Below are positions 22,046-32,962 of a stretch of DNA of 64,000 nt, in pieces. Origin of the DNA: Chrysemys picta bellii (taxonomy: Eukaryota; Chordata; Testudines; Emydidae); contig NC_088792.1 of assembly GCF_011386835.1 (NCBI RefSeq), positions 40,662,882 to 40,726,881 of the forward strand, read 5' to 3'. A program made the translations under genes and the position numbers. Below the pieces are notes generated by a model. The model did no database searches. It saw only the letters and a list, made by a program, of their open reading frames with translations, and was not told where the DNA came from. Within the stretch, counting starts at the first letter, position 1; each line of letters starts with the position of its first letter.

Positions 22046-22280
22046 CACCTGTGAGGCTCCTCTCACTAACACTGGTAAAACCCAGCCGGGATGCAAGGAT
22101 TTAAGCGACCTTTGTCCTCCCTGGATCCTAGGCTGGCTGTTCATCAGTATGACCTCCCAGTGTCAGTTAGAGAAGTCCTGAGGCTGTTCTATAGCCCCAG
22201 GAGCATACCAAGTTCTGCATCAGCTTATGAAGATAAGGGTGCCCCAGTCAGTCAGGTTGATTTTTAAAAATGTATTAGTC
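22046..22280. other. Host sequence right of the nested cluster
   Basis: Continues the sequence seen at 18872-19050 across the hAT insertion. No gene seen. Confidence 0.4.
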
Positions 22281-22288
22281 CTCTCCAC

Positions 22289-22424
22289 CATAGGTGCTGG
22301 ACATAGAGGTACTGGGGGTGCTGTCGCACCCCCTGGCTTGAAGTGGTTTCCATCATTGACTGGGTTTACGTTTGGTTCAATGGCTCTCAGTACCCACATT
22401 ATACAAATTGTTCCAGCACCCCTG
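22289..22424. mobile_element. 136-bp hAT MITE
   Basis: Ends CATAGGTGCTGG and CCAGCACCCCTG are inverted repeats. Flanks CTCTCCAC (22281-22288) and CTCTCCAT (22425-22432) match at 7 of 8 positions, a hAT duplication with one change. The same element occurs at 34779-34893. Confidence 0.85.
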
Positions 22425-22432
22425 CTCTCCAT

Positions 22433-22988
22433 TATGGGAAGAGAAACTAAAAAAACAACAGTCAGCATAAATAATATCACAAAAGACCATAGCCCCTAAA
22501 AGACTGAGCAGCCAACTCTGACTTTGGGTGTCCTTTCCAGATTTGTCCTAGCTAACTTGAACTTCTCTTGAGGTTCCTGTTTTATCCTGCTACCTTTGCC
22601 TCAGGTGATTATCCATTTACTAATTCACTGCATTTACTAATTTACTGTGGTTAGAGTGAAACTAATCTGGTTCTCTTAAAAAGACATCCACATTTTCACA
22701 GGGTATTATGGCAGCTTGGGATTGTGGAGCCATAGGGAAGCATCACACCCTCCTTTCCCTCAACTATGCCAATTTCCATGCGGAGGATGGCATGCAAGTC
22801 ACTATGCTGACGCTAAGTCACTCTAGACTCTACCTGTACTGTTATGATCCCCCCATTACTAGTTAAGACACCTTTAGCACTACTTTGGACCCAGGTTGCA
22901 AAGTAGTTGCAGTGAAACTGAAGACCAGGACCAAAGAGAAATTCCTTGCCATGGTACACACACTTTCCTGAGTTGCACTGAGCACTCT
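22433..22988. other. Anonymous intergenic DNA
   Basis: No gene or nameable repeat ends. Confidence 0.4.
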
Positions 22989-23075
22989 TAGGGCATGTCA
23001 ACACTGCCATTAGACACCTGCGGGTGGCCTGTGCAAGTTGACTCAGGCTTCTGGAGCTCAGGCTAAGGGGTTCTG

Positions 23076-23252
23076 GGGAGATGGATAGCTCAGTGGTTTG
23101 CGCATTGGCCTACTAAACCCAGGGTTGTAAGTTTAATCCTTGAGAGGGCCACTTAGGCAAAATCAGTACTTGGTCCTGCTAGTGAAGGCAGGGGGCTAGA
23201 CTTGATTACCTTTCAGGGTCCCTTCCAGTTCCATAAGATAGGTATATCTCCA
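23076..23252 (+). mobile_element. Cry I-type tRNA-derived SINE
   Basis: Plus-strand copy: GGGAGATGGATAGCTCAGTGG head, CTAAACCCAGGG, then CTTGGTCCTGCTAGTGAAGG and a CR1-like tail (TTTCAGGGTCCCTTCCAGTT). About 60 bases of the body are shorter or altered relative to the copy at 18686-18871. Confidence 0.88.
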
Positions 23253-23275
23253 TTAAAAAAATCCAAGAATTCTTC

Positions 23276-23452
23276 TGCCAACTCTGTCTTATAGTCAGAG
23301 GGTGGAGATGGATGGCAGGAGAAAGATCACTTGATCATTACCTGTTAGGTTCACTCCCTCTGGGGCACCTGGCATTGGCTACTGTCAGTAGACAGGATAC
23401 TGGGCTAGATGGACCTTTGATCTGACCCAGTACAGCTGTTCTTATGACCCCC
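23276..23452 (+). mobile_element. CR1-type LINE 3' end
   Basis: Contains CTCTGGGGCACCTGGCATTG, GACAGGATACTGGGCTAGAT and GACCCAGTACAGCTGTTCTT, the 3' UTR of a reptile CR1 subfamily ending in the TTCTTATGA-type tail unit. Strongly 5' truncated. Confidence 0.75.
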
Positions 23453-23600
23453 CACTTAGCAAGGTCCTAGAGCCTGTGCTCCAGCTCCAGCCCAAACATC
23501 TACACCACAGTTAAACAGCCCCTTAGTCTAAGCCCTGCAAGTCTGAGTCAGCTGGCGCAGGCCAGCCACAGGTTTTTAATTGCAGTGTAAACATATCTCA

Positions 23601-24399
23601 GGATATAACTGAAGAACAGGGCCTGTTTGTCAAGACTTTACATCATCTCATTTTCAGTTCCAAAGCAGAATTCAGTTATTTGCATTTATATCACTGCTAC
23701 CATCAGCAGCGATATTTTTTTTATTTACAAGTGTGGTCAGACTTCTTTCATACTTTCATTAAATTCATAAGTTTAAAGTGAATGTAATGGTTATATGCAA
23801 CATTATTTCAAGTGTGGCAATAAACCTTTATTACTTTTCTGACTGATGTAAGTTGAGACACAGCTGCCATTGACTGAACAGTTAGGATGTCAAAAAGGAG
23901 GATTAATTTGGGAGAGCACACTCCTGTCTGTATTTTTAAACTGTATAATGAGCTGTAATGCTAAATCATTTTGATGAAAAAATTGGAAGAAGGTCATCAG
24001 AATGTGCAGAAGAAATTTGGGCCTTGAAAGTTTGATAAGTTAGACAAAAGTTTCCCCACAATCAAAAGTTTGGGGTCTACCATCTTACGATGGGTAAGAG
24101 AATGAAGTGACAAATACTGTTAATAGTTATGAATAGTGCTGTTAAGTGCTTTTGATGTTCCACCCCAGGTGTGGCTACAGGCTGCATTTCAGGGGAGGGT
24201 GATGTGATGCCTTTATGTGACATATGCAGCCTTTTGTGATGCTTCTGGATGAAAGGTGTTGTATCAAAGTATTATTGATGTTACTAATGAAAATTACATA
24301 TCACTCCCTGTGCAGTAGCATGAGTTCCCTTTGGCGTCCCCCTCCCATTCATTAAAAGGAATTTTGCAGGCATTTCTCTAAATGTTTAATATCTCAGAC
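23601..24399. other. Anonymous intergenic DNA
   Basis: AT-rich; no supported feature. Confidence 0.4.
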
Positions 24400-24980
24400 T
24401 GTCACCCCACTATTGCTGTGCTCCCCCTCAACTGTGTGTCAAAAAGTTGGGTAAAGCATTTAGTCACACTAGTTGGGTCCAATGCCACATGACATATAAA
24501 ACTGAATGTCATCCACATACTGGAGACCATGTAGCCCTGCAACCTCGCCCTCTCTCCCAACAGCCTCCCATACATAAACAGGAACAGAACTCTGTGGCAC
24601 TCCAAGCATTCACTACTTTCTATCACCCAAAACTAGCCAGTGAACCATGCCAACAAGAAAGGAATGGAGCCACCCAAGAGCGACACACCCATCATTGCCA
24701 GAGTGTGCAGCCATATCAAGCCTATAGTCAACTCAAGGGCAAATAGCAAAAGCAGCTGATATATCTTAAAGAATCATCATTTATACTTGACTATTGTCTA
24801 TCACCCACCAAAGATAATTGACAAATGAATCCAATGCATTTCCCTCGCCATAACAATGCCTAAAACTGAAGCAACACGGTCAAGGTAAGACTTCAATTAT
24901 TATTGAAGTCACTTCAACATAACCTTTATCAGATACAAGACTGGAGGACAGTTTAATTGGGAAGATTACCAACATCAAGA
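24400..24980 (-). pseudogene. Decayed CR1/L3-type reverse transcriptase
   Basis: On the minus strand the frames contain, in order, DISAAF (near 24760), SFLVGMVHW (near 24650), GVPQSS (near 24595) and LQYVDDIQFY (near 24510). These are the ordered RT motifs of CR1-clade LINEs: the DLSAAFDTVDH, GVPQGS and YADD boxes, the last here as YVDD. Frameshifts and stops separate them, and the ORF-like frame at 24402-24626 is a remnant. It would once have copied a LINE RNA by target-primed reverse transcription. It is old and inactive. Confidence 0.75.
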
Positions 24981-25721
24981 CATAGCTTCTTGAGTTAACA
25001 ATCACTTTCTTAAGAGAATTCAGCATCCTGCCCTTAACATTTAATCTGCAATGATTTCCATATGCATTTTAATTGATTGAATGCCTATTCAAATTCTATT
25101 TTGGAAAATAAAACACCATGACATATAATAGATAAATGACCAGTCATCTATCACTGCTAGAAAATCACATTTATCATGAATTATTTAAAACTGAAATAGC
25201 TCTTCACAGAAGACTTGAATATCTTAATACCAGCTAAGGAGAAAGCTGGGTGGGGAGAAGCAATTGTTCAAATGGACATTTCATGAGCAAACAGAAATTA
25301 CAGTTCAGAAGTCTGTTAATTTTTTTTAATAAATGGCAGACATAGCCTGATATTTACAACCTACCCTGAATGTTCAACTGAGGATATTAAAAGCCAATTA
25401 ATATACTAATATTTTCAATTAAGTCCTAATTACTAAATCATAAATAGGACATTCTTCATGACTTTGAATAAAACATCCAGTCAATTCAGCCTTGGCCATT
25501 TTGTAGAGGTACCTAGCGTTGCTTTCCTTTATTTAAAAAAGAAAAAACAACAACTAACTAAACTTAGCAATTATGAAAAGTGCCAGTTTGCTGAAGGACC
25601 TGGAAAAAAAATTAAGTTACAGACAAAAAACAATAAATCCAAAGCTAAGGACATTTGCAGTACAGGCTTCCCCACCACTCCCCTTCCACATGTAGGGGTG
25701 AGAAGATAACAGTCTTTGGAA
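24981..25721. other. Anonymous AT-rich DNA
   Basis: May include further 5' decay of the LINE to about 25030. No gene supported. Confidence 0.35.
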
Positions 25722-25801
25722 CAGATTCTCATCTGCCGTAAATTGTCATAGCTCCATTAACTTCAGTTGAACTATGACAATTTACACCAGGTGAGGATCT
25801 G
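25722..25801. repeat. 80-bp palindromic repeat
   Basis: Arms CAGATTCTCATCTG (25722-25735) and CAGGTGAGGATCTG (25788-25801), then TAAATTGTCATAGCTCC and GAACTATGACAATTTA, form an imperfect hairpin with a 10-15 nt centre. It belongs to a class of old palindromic amniote repeats; related fragments lie at 14365-14460, 43070-43170 and 46183-46250. Confidence 0.75.
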
Positions 25802-27289
25802 CCCCTTTACATCTATTCAACTCCTTGGCCTTTCTGCTGAGACTGCTTGCAACAAAGGTGTCATTTATGGTAGTGGTAATTTTTATGATGTGGACTATGA
25901 ACTGGACTGAAATAGCTGGTTCATTTCATATAACATAAGCTACACAACAACCGACAGATGGTAATGACTTTCACTCCCTAATGACAGGAATCAAGCACTC
26001 AGAGTAATGTCTAGAGCCAGGTATTGAGAGAGCAGGTGTTTTGCAAGCTTACAGCACAGATCTGCCAGTGAAGCTCATTCCAGACCGGCAGCACCACTGA
26101 TTAGTGAATTGACTGATTGATGTGGAACACTACCCACTAGTGACTAGAATAAGGCTGCCAAACTCATTTCTTCCCATGAGCCAAAGAGGATTTGAACCCA
26201 TATCTGAAGATTGAAGAGACTAGCTCATAATTTAACCTGAAATAATCAATAAAAGATGAAAAATAATAGCTGCTCAGGGCTATATCCTTCAATTAGATGT
26301 GCATGGGCACTGGGGTGTATCCAATTGCAGGATATATCTTTAAAGTTCTACATATATTTTGCCTTTTTCATGCACAAAACCTAAAGGAAATGTTACGTTC
26401 CAGCCATAGAATTTCCCTTAATGACATCCCTGATCTTCTTACAGATATGCAGTAGAGATATGCAAACCAAGTCATTATGATTTTATCACTATTATCCATT
26501 ATACCTTTTGGGAAGATCTAAACTCTCACATTAAAGTTTTTCACATTAAACATGCCAAAAATATAAAAAAATAATGATAGCTGAACATTTCCTCAGGGAC
26601 TGATAAAAAGGTGTTAAGATGGATTGTAGCCTGCCTTTCTGCTGCTGACTCATTCATTCTGTTTGATCTTGCTGAATTAAGATGGCATTTTTCCCCTCTA
26701 ATAGGAAATGGATATTTCTTTATTAAAAAAAATACCTGTGTGTGTCTTCTTTAAATCATTTTAATGGAAGTTCAGCACCTACACAATATTCTTACGAGTA
26801 CCAGAAGAGGAGCCTGGAATTCCGAAGATAACAATTGTATAGTAACAAGCATTTTAGGTTTAAAGATACCTATATCACTGACATTATTCAGTTTTAAAAA
26901 TCCCAGTTATATGAGTTACATATTATGAAAAATTGAAGATATTTTAGGATTTGTTGTTAAAAATAATGGAGTTACGGATATAAAAAAAACCTATTCTGTG
27001 TATCTGTTCATTCCTGAGAGCAAAGCAAAGCAACAATAATAAAAAAGAACTGAGACTGCTGGACTTCATAAGACGCAGACAATAAAGATTTGATATTTTT
27101 TACACAAGTTAGATGTACAATTGTGTGTGTAATTTGCACATGCAAGAGTTCATTTTTTAAAATGTCTTCTGCTAACCTGCGGTTGCAGTCCCTGGACCAG
27201 CATCATAAATCCTTCACCTCCTGCACTACTTTATTTAAGTGCCTTTTTTTTTTTTAAATAGCCACCAATGTGCAAAATTGAGGCTGGTT
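25802..27289. other. Anonymous intergenic DNA
   Basis: No supported feature apart from short A or T runs. Confidence 0.4.
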
Positions 27290-27480
27290 TTTCACACTCT
27301 GAAAATGTGGATATCAAATTCTACACCTACAGCACCTCTCTGCACACAAAGCTCCGTATTAGCAAGGAATTTAAGCATGTGACGTCAATGGGACTATTAA
27401 CGTGCATAAAGTTAGGCACATGCTTATTTATCTTGAGTGCTTATTTATCTTGATGAATCAAGAATAAAGCCCCTCATCTT
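27290..27480. repeat. Ancient interspersed repeat with TTTAAGCATGTG core
   Basis: Contains AATTTAAGCATGTGACGTCA, ATGGGACTATTAACGTGC and AGTTAGGCACATGC, matching in outline 53690-53770, 54850-54970 and 37360-37480. I recognise the pattern as an old amniote repeat but cannot name the family. The 61-codon plus frame inside is not a gene. Confidence 0.5.
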
Positions 27481-28024
27481 GTCCATGTATGTGTGAACAT
27501 ATGAATGTGTACCACACACAAGTACAAGATTGGCACCTATTAGTACATTGCATACACTGACTTATTTTAAACAATATTTGTAAGCCAAAACTACTTGTAT
27601 TATAACTAGATTCCTACTCTCCTTGTACACTTTTCTTTTTAACTTTTAAAAGTTTCTTCTTGACATTGCAACAATGTGCAAATATAAAACCAAAGATCTT
27701 CTCCTTCCATTATAATGCAGGTTAGCATTTCAATTTTATACATTTTTGTTGCTACAGGTCCAATGGTTGAAAGGAAAGATGATGAATTCTATCATATACG
27801 TGTCTACCCTGTTATAGTGGAACAGAAAGGGTTGAATATCTAAAATACTCAACTTGCTAGGCCACAAACTCCTGCTGTATTTTCAGGTATCCTAAATCTC
27901 TATGGTACTAATTTTGTCTCTGTGTCATTCTAGGCTTTCCTGACTCAAAGGGGTGATGACTTCCTCCTGAATCTGACCTTTTGCATGGCAGTAGAAAGAA
28001 GGATCACTGGATCTATTCACTAGT
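27481..28024. other. Anonymous intergenic DNA
   Basis: No supported feature. Confidence 0.4.
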
Positions 28025-28302
28025 TACGGCTTGTCCACATGGAGTCATTCATTCTTATATTCTCCATTCTGCTAAAATCATAGGTGGGCTCAAGGATGGG
28101 CAAAGTTGCACACAGATGTAAACACTAAAAGTACCCTAGTGAACATTGATGTAGTCCCGTTTAAAACATACTACATAACATGCACAAGGGAATATTTTGT
28201 GTGTGCCAGCAAGGTCTACACAGGACAGTTAGCACATGACACATTGGTGCACATTAGAATTTACACCCCAGCTGGTGCGCATTAATGTACCGTCTGACAA
28301 AC
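28025..28302. mobile_element. hAT-like MITE related to 6919-7150
   Basis: Starts ACGGCTTGTCCACATGG and ends GTACCGTCTGACAAACC. Interior GTGCACATTAGAATTTACAC matches the arm at 7092-7113. Partly overlapped by the inverted repeat at 28045-28459, so the structure is composite. Confidence 0.55.
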
Positions 28303-28459
28303 CTGCACAGTCATTGGGCCAAATTTTGCCTTCAGGGCAGGGCTGCTTGAAACAAACCTGGGGCCCTATCTGTAGCCCTCTAGCTGCATATCTGATGATT
28401 CAGAGTACAACTTTCCCCACCCATGATTTTTGCAGAATGGAGAATATAGGAATGAATCA
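28045..28459. repeat. 44-bp inverted repeat, 327 bp apart
   Basis: 28045-28088 and 28416-28459 are inverse complements at 40 of 44 positions (for example TTCTCCATTCTGC against GCAGAATGGAGAA). The arms bracket part of a MITE. Confidence 0.9.
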
Positions 28460-28519
28460 ATAATCATTTATCCATTCCATCCATCTGCCAGAAACCGCTG
28501 TCTTTCTGTTTTGGGTACT

Positions 28520-28715
28520 TACAGGGCCCCAACATCGCAATAGCTGAATGCTTTACAATCTTTAGCGCATTTATCCTCACAATATCCCTGTGAGGCAGGG
28601 AAGTTTCCCAAATTTACAGTTGGGAAACTGAGGCACAGAGACACTAAATGACTTGCCCAAAATCACACAGGAAGTCTGTGGCACTGCAGGGACTTGAATA
28701 CTGGTTTGAAGGCTG
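28520..28715 (-). mobile_element. MIR (CORE-SINE) element
   Basis: GGGAAACTGAGGCACAGAGA and TGACTTGCCCAAAATCACAC are the inverse of the MIR consensus core, preceded by TATCCTCACAATATCCCTGT. So it is a minus-strand, nearly full-length but diverged MIR. Confidence 0.85.
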
Positions 28716-29625
28716 GTGCCTCACCACTATTCTCACCTGTTACGGAGAACCAGGCCTATGAGTGTGGGAATGGAGAGGAATAGGGCGTGTGTGTTTGTTG
28801 ATTTTGGGGAAGGGCAGGTGAAAGTTTCCTGTTAAATGAGAGGAGGGTGGAAACATGTGAAGTACACCTTAGGCAGGGCTGCAATAGACAGGGAGAGATC
28901 CTGATTTGCTAGGGTGTCATGTTATCATCACATGGACTCAATCAGCATGAATTAGCTTGTGCTCCACTCCAGTGGCACTGACCCATGAGCAGTAACGACC
29001 ACACATGTGACGAACAACCACAGTCAAAATGAATATTTGGCCAAAGGTATCTTTCTTGTTTCAAAATCCTACAATCATCCCAGTTAAAACTTTAGCAGGA
29101 ATACAGAAAATGTTGTTAGAGTTTATAGAGACTGAGAAAAGACCCAGAGTGAATGCAGATACTTCATCAGGGATGGCTAGCTGTTCCAAACATTATATGG
29201 TACTATGAAGCCTGCCAGTTCAAGGCAGTAGTGGAGTGGGGTTGCTCTAATCCAGCCAAACACCGGGTCTTTATTAAACAAAAACATTGTGGTGGTGTAA
29301 ATATTGCTAGGGCATCATGGATTAATAAAAAAAAGTCACGCCCTCCTGAAATGTATATGTAACCTATGTAAAGGGGAGAGAAGTCAACTTACTTACCAAT
29401 GCTGCGCTACAGAATTCCTCTATCTGACTTACAGGATTTGCACAGATCATGAATTCCTATCTTTAAAAGAGACTACAGCTGAATTTTCTATAGGAACCCT
29501 CTAACTACCGAAAGTGGAAATTATAATAAGATTCACTTTCTTTTCTTAGGAATCCAGTACCAGTCTTTACCATGAGACTGTTACACACACAATTAATAAA
29601 TTTCAAGTTCCTTTTTATGAACAAC
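28716..29625. other. Anonymous intergenic DNA
   Basis: No supported gene; short plus frames at 29153-29504 overlap in two frames and look like chance. Confidence 0.4.
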
Positions 29626-29637
29626 ACTCCAAAGATA

Positions 29638-29710
29638 GACAAGGTGGGTGAGATAATATCTTTTATTGGACCCACATTCTGGGAACGATACAGCTACAAC
29701 TACATTACGT
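29638..29710. mobile_element. 73-bp retroelement insertion with 12-bp duplication and internal inversion
   Basis: Exact 12-bp direct repeats ACTCCAAAGATA flank it (29626-29637 and 29711-29722). The left half, GACAAGGTGGGTGAGATAAT through ATCTTTTATTGG, is the inverse of the tail at 4683-4715. The right half, CTGGGAACGATACAGCTACAAC in part, resembles the terminal segment of the same repeat in direct orientation. This arrangement fits a minimal copy with a 5' inversion. Confidence 0.65.
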
Positions 29711-29722
29711 ACTCCAAAGATA

Positions 29723-32040
29723 AACCATTACAGCACAAAAGTTACAACGCACCCTGACTAGACTAACATCACTAACTAGAGATTTGTTATTTTCCTTTAA
29801 AATAAAGAACGTAACACAGGGCCTAGACCCAATTATACAGTACTTCACAAAATAAATACAGGGATTGGGATGTCTCACTATTGGAGATCTTCTACTTTCA
29901 CTTAGGCTTACCCTGGGTATTATATTAACAATTAAACAAAACATTTAGTTATACCACATAACCAGTTGTTTCAGCATCCACATTACCGAGCACATACACA
30001 ACTTCAAATAAGAGGGAAACAAAACTTGACAACTGCTGTAGCTGTTAGGCTCACACAGTGTCTTTGGCTCCATGATGCAATACATATCACAAAGACATTT
30101 GGCCTCCAGTCTGTGATTCCTTCTTTATGATGTTTCCCAGTCTCAATGCCACTGACTTCTGTAAAATTACAGGAAACTGTACTGAGATTCATCTGCCAAC
30201 TCAGTCTGGGTTACCCCGGCCAGTTCCATCTTCTCCCTATAGAGCTGATCTTTGTGTTACTGATGCTCAACAATGGATGCCAGTTTTGTGCCTCTGATAG
30301 AATTTACAACTGGTTGGTCAGGAACTTCCAGCTTCTAACTCAGGTGCATGTGTGTACATGCAGGAATGTCTGCCATGAATTAAAACTTCCACTTCAAAAC
30401 AGGTGGTTAACAATTTCCTGCCCTCCCTTCACAGTCACTCAAAGCTCTACACCGCCACCTTGTCTGGGAAGGTTTCCATATCCTCTCAGAGAAAGTAGTA
30501 ACAATAGCTGTAATTAAAGCAATCAGTGTTTTTGGTTAAACACCACGAAATAAGAAAAAGAAGGCTCCTCTATAGGTTTGGAATAGAACAAGAAAAAAGA
30601 TAAAATTATTTTCCCTTGCCAAGGAGGCCTATTACAAATAATCCTGATTTTAACCCAAATCACAAACCAGAGAGTTTTAAAGATCAGGAGAACAATGGAA
30701 TATATATGATTGATCATATGCTGATCAAAGAAACTTTTCTAATTTATTTGGAAATCAAAACTAACTTTAACTGGCCCATGGTACCAGTACCTTCAAGTTA
30801 GGCATTATATTTCTCTACTTTCTAGGAGAATTCTTTTGTACAGAAAGAAAACTTTAATAGAAGAGATGGTTTCTGATCAATTAGAACCCAAAAATAACTA
30901 ATTTATAACAATCTTCGCAGAAGATGTTCCTAACAAAGAAATGTCCACATACTACACAGTAGGGAAACTTCTTGGATAGACTAATTATCCCAGAGGAACG
31001 GGCTTTTATCTGAAAAAGAGGGACTGCAACCTCGATCTGCAGCATGATAGAAGATTCTTAAAGATACTGTTTCAATGATATTCTAGAGAGAGAGAATGTA
31101 TTTGTGTATATTTATTATATCAATGCTTATCCCTGTCCAGAGAAGAGTTGTGAATCTCACTTCCATCGCACACACCTTTATTTCCCTGCTTCCTTTCTCA
31201 CAGAATATAAAATAAAATATTATTGCTATAAATAAATATAAAGTAATGTTGCTGACCTTTAAGACCCTTTGCTACTTTGTTGTACTTGACCAGTAATTTA
31301 AGAAACAATGTTCCTCTGATAATATTCAGAAGTGGAAGATCTCCTTTGATACCGCGGAATTTGTAAGGTACTGTTTTTCCCTTGCTGCTATCTTCATAAT
31401 TCATTTATTTAAGAAGTCCACAAAGGTCTGCTTTTAGACAGTATGCCAAACTGTCTGAATTCCTACAACTTTATTTTGACATAGGATCTTCCCACAAGAT
31501 ATGCAGAGGAATGTCTGAATCAGCAAGAAGGGCCAGGAGGAATAGGAGACATAGGACATGGAGATTAGACGGGAGAAGGAAGTTGAAAAAAACTCAAAGA
31601 AGTAAGAGAGAACCAAAAGACCCTTTAAGGTGTGCAATCCAAGTGTATACGTGAGAGAGCATCAGTATGGAATGGCAGATCACACCAAGCAGCCCCATGA
31701 TGCTGATGGAGAGGTTTGTTATGCTAAGATGAGTGTTCTCGGTTACATATATTTTCTAAACATAGATCAATTAATGTATGTGTTAGGTACCAACAGACAG
31801 GGAGAGAAATTAACATTAGTGGTGAAGGAAGCTCAAAAACATTTGGTGGTTGGGCTCATATCAGTTCCAACATTTTTATACTTCTCCATTCTATACATGA
31901 ACTATCAGAGCTCTTATAAAATCTCCTCCACTCTGGTCGGAAATGCAGCAAGAGCACGTCTCATGGGTTCTTTTGTTTTGTTTTAAGTGCTTTTTGCTTC
32001 TAGTACCAGAACCAGCAAATGTAAGAAATTTAGAAAATCA
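29723..32040. other. Anonymous intergenic DNA
   Basis: About 2.3 kb without supported gene or repeat. Frames at 30146-30517 (123 aa) and 31630-31986 (118 aa) show no recognisable domain or splice context. Confidence 0.4.
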
Positions 32041-32232
32041 ACACATCCTGACCCCGATATAACGCTGTCCTTGGGAGTCAAAAAATCTTACCGTGTTATA
32101 GGTGAAACAGCGTTATATCAAACTTGCTTTGATCCGCCGGAGTGCACAGCCCCGCCCCACCGGAGCACTGCTTTACCGCATTCTATCCGAATTCGTGTTA
32201 TATCGGGTTGCGTTATATCAGGGTAGAGGTGT
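32041..32232. mobile_element. 192-bp MITE with CCCGATATAACGC termini
   Basis: Left end ACACATCCTGACCCCGATAT and right end GCGTTATATCAGGGTAGAGG are inverted repeats of about 23 bp. The interior has three further GTTATA-C or GCGTTATATC motifs, so internal sites repeat the terminal motif. No coding capacity; superfamily not fixed because no clean target duplication is visible. Confidence 0.8.
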
Positions 32233-32429
32233 ACATACACACACCCCACACACACAAATTTTTGAAGGTAGGGGGAAAAACCCTTCAAATTAGGTGCCAA
32301 TTTGGAGTGAAGATGTAGGTGAATTCTTCTTTTATCTGAACTATTTTCCCCAGCTCTAGTAAGTAGTACTAGGACAGACTGAGAGGAAGCATGCAATAGA
32401 AGTTGTAAATAAGGGACTGGGATTCACAT
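32233..32429. other. Short anonymous stretch with CA-rich tract
   Basis: Contains an imperfect CA tract (32232-32258). Confidence 0.5.
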
Positions 32430-32640
32430 GACCACAGCTGTCTGCCTACTTCTGCCATAGATTTGCTTTGTGACCTTCGGAAACTGACATCCTCAGTTTC
32501 TTCATCTGTAAAAGAAGGATAATGATGCTTGACAATGATACAGGAATTACTGGGTGAAATTACTAGCCTGTATTATGCAGGAGGTCAGACTAGATTATCA
32601 TAATGGTCCCTCTGGCCTTAAAATCTATTAGTCTTCCCTA
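32430..32640 (+). mobile_element. MIR-like SINE joined to a CR1-like 3' end
   Basis: TTTGTGACCTTCGGAAACTG, CTCAGTTTCTTCATCTGTAA is the MIR core. It is followed at 32577 by CAGGAGGTCAGACTAGATTA and GGTCCCTCTGGCCTTAAAAT, a CR1-type tail. The two may be adjacent insertions or one composite SINE. Confidence 0.7.
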
Positions 32641-32905
32641 CTTTATAGGGATGGCGTGAGGCTTAATTCATTAGTGTTATGAAGAACATTTAAGATTCTT
32701 GGATGAAAGATATTTATACAATATAAAATGAGTAACAATAATCTTATATACATTGACACATTTGCAAATAGTGGATAAGATCACTTAATGAATATCAGGG
32801 GGTTTCAGCTGAGTTATTGTATCATAAAGCGCCAGTATTAAAGATATACTGTATATCTGTTTCTGAAGTTGGCACTACACCACTCACAGCCAAACTGTTA
32901 ACAAA
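32641..32905. other. Anonymous intergenic DNA
   Basis: No supported feature. Confidence 0.4.
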
Positions 32906-32962
32906 GACAGATTCATAGCCATAAGACCAGAATGGACCTTTATCATCATCTAAATCATAAGT
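32906..32962 (-). mobile_element. Short CR1 3' terminus
   Basis: GATTCATAGCCATAAGACCA followed by GAATGGACC and ATCATCTA resembles the inverse of a CR1 3' end. Very short, so tentative. Confidence 0.45.

Larger units (their letters stand above)
22989..23600. mobile_element. hAT-like MITE with long TIRs, interrupted by SINE and CR1
   Basis: Left arm TAGGGCATGTCAACACTGCC followed by ACACCTGCGGGTGGCC and GACTCAGG is the inverse of the right arm (GACTCAG ... CTGGCGCAGGCCAGCCACAG ... TTGCAGTGTAAACATATCTCA). The arms are about 60 bp. The middle, from about 23076 to 23450, is occupied by a Cry SINE and a CR1 fragment; the MITE resumes with CTTAGCAAGGTCCTAGAGCC. No clear 8-bp duplication was found. 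Confidence 0.78.

Noticed and set aside
23076..23252. tRNA gene
   Set aside because: Same reason: SINE head, not a functional tRNA.
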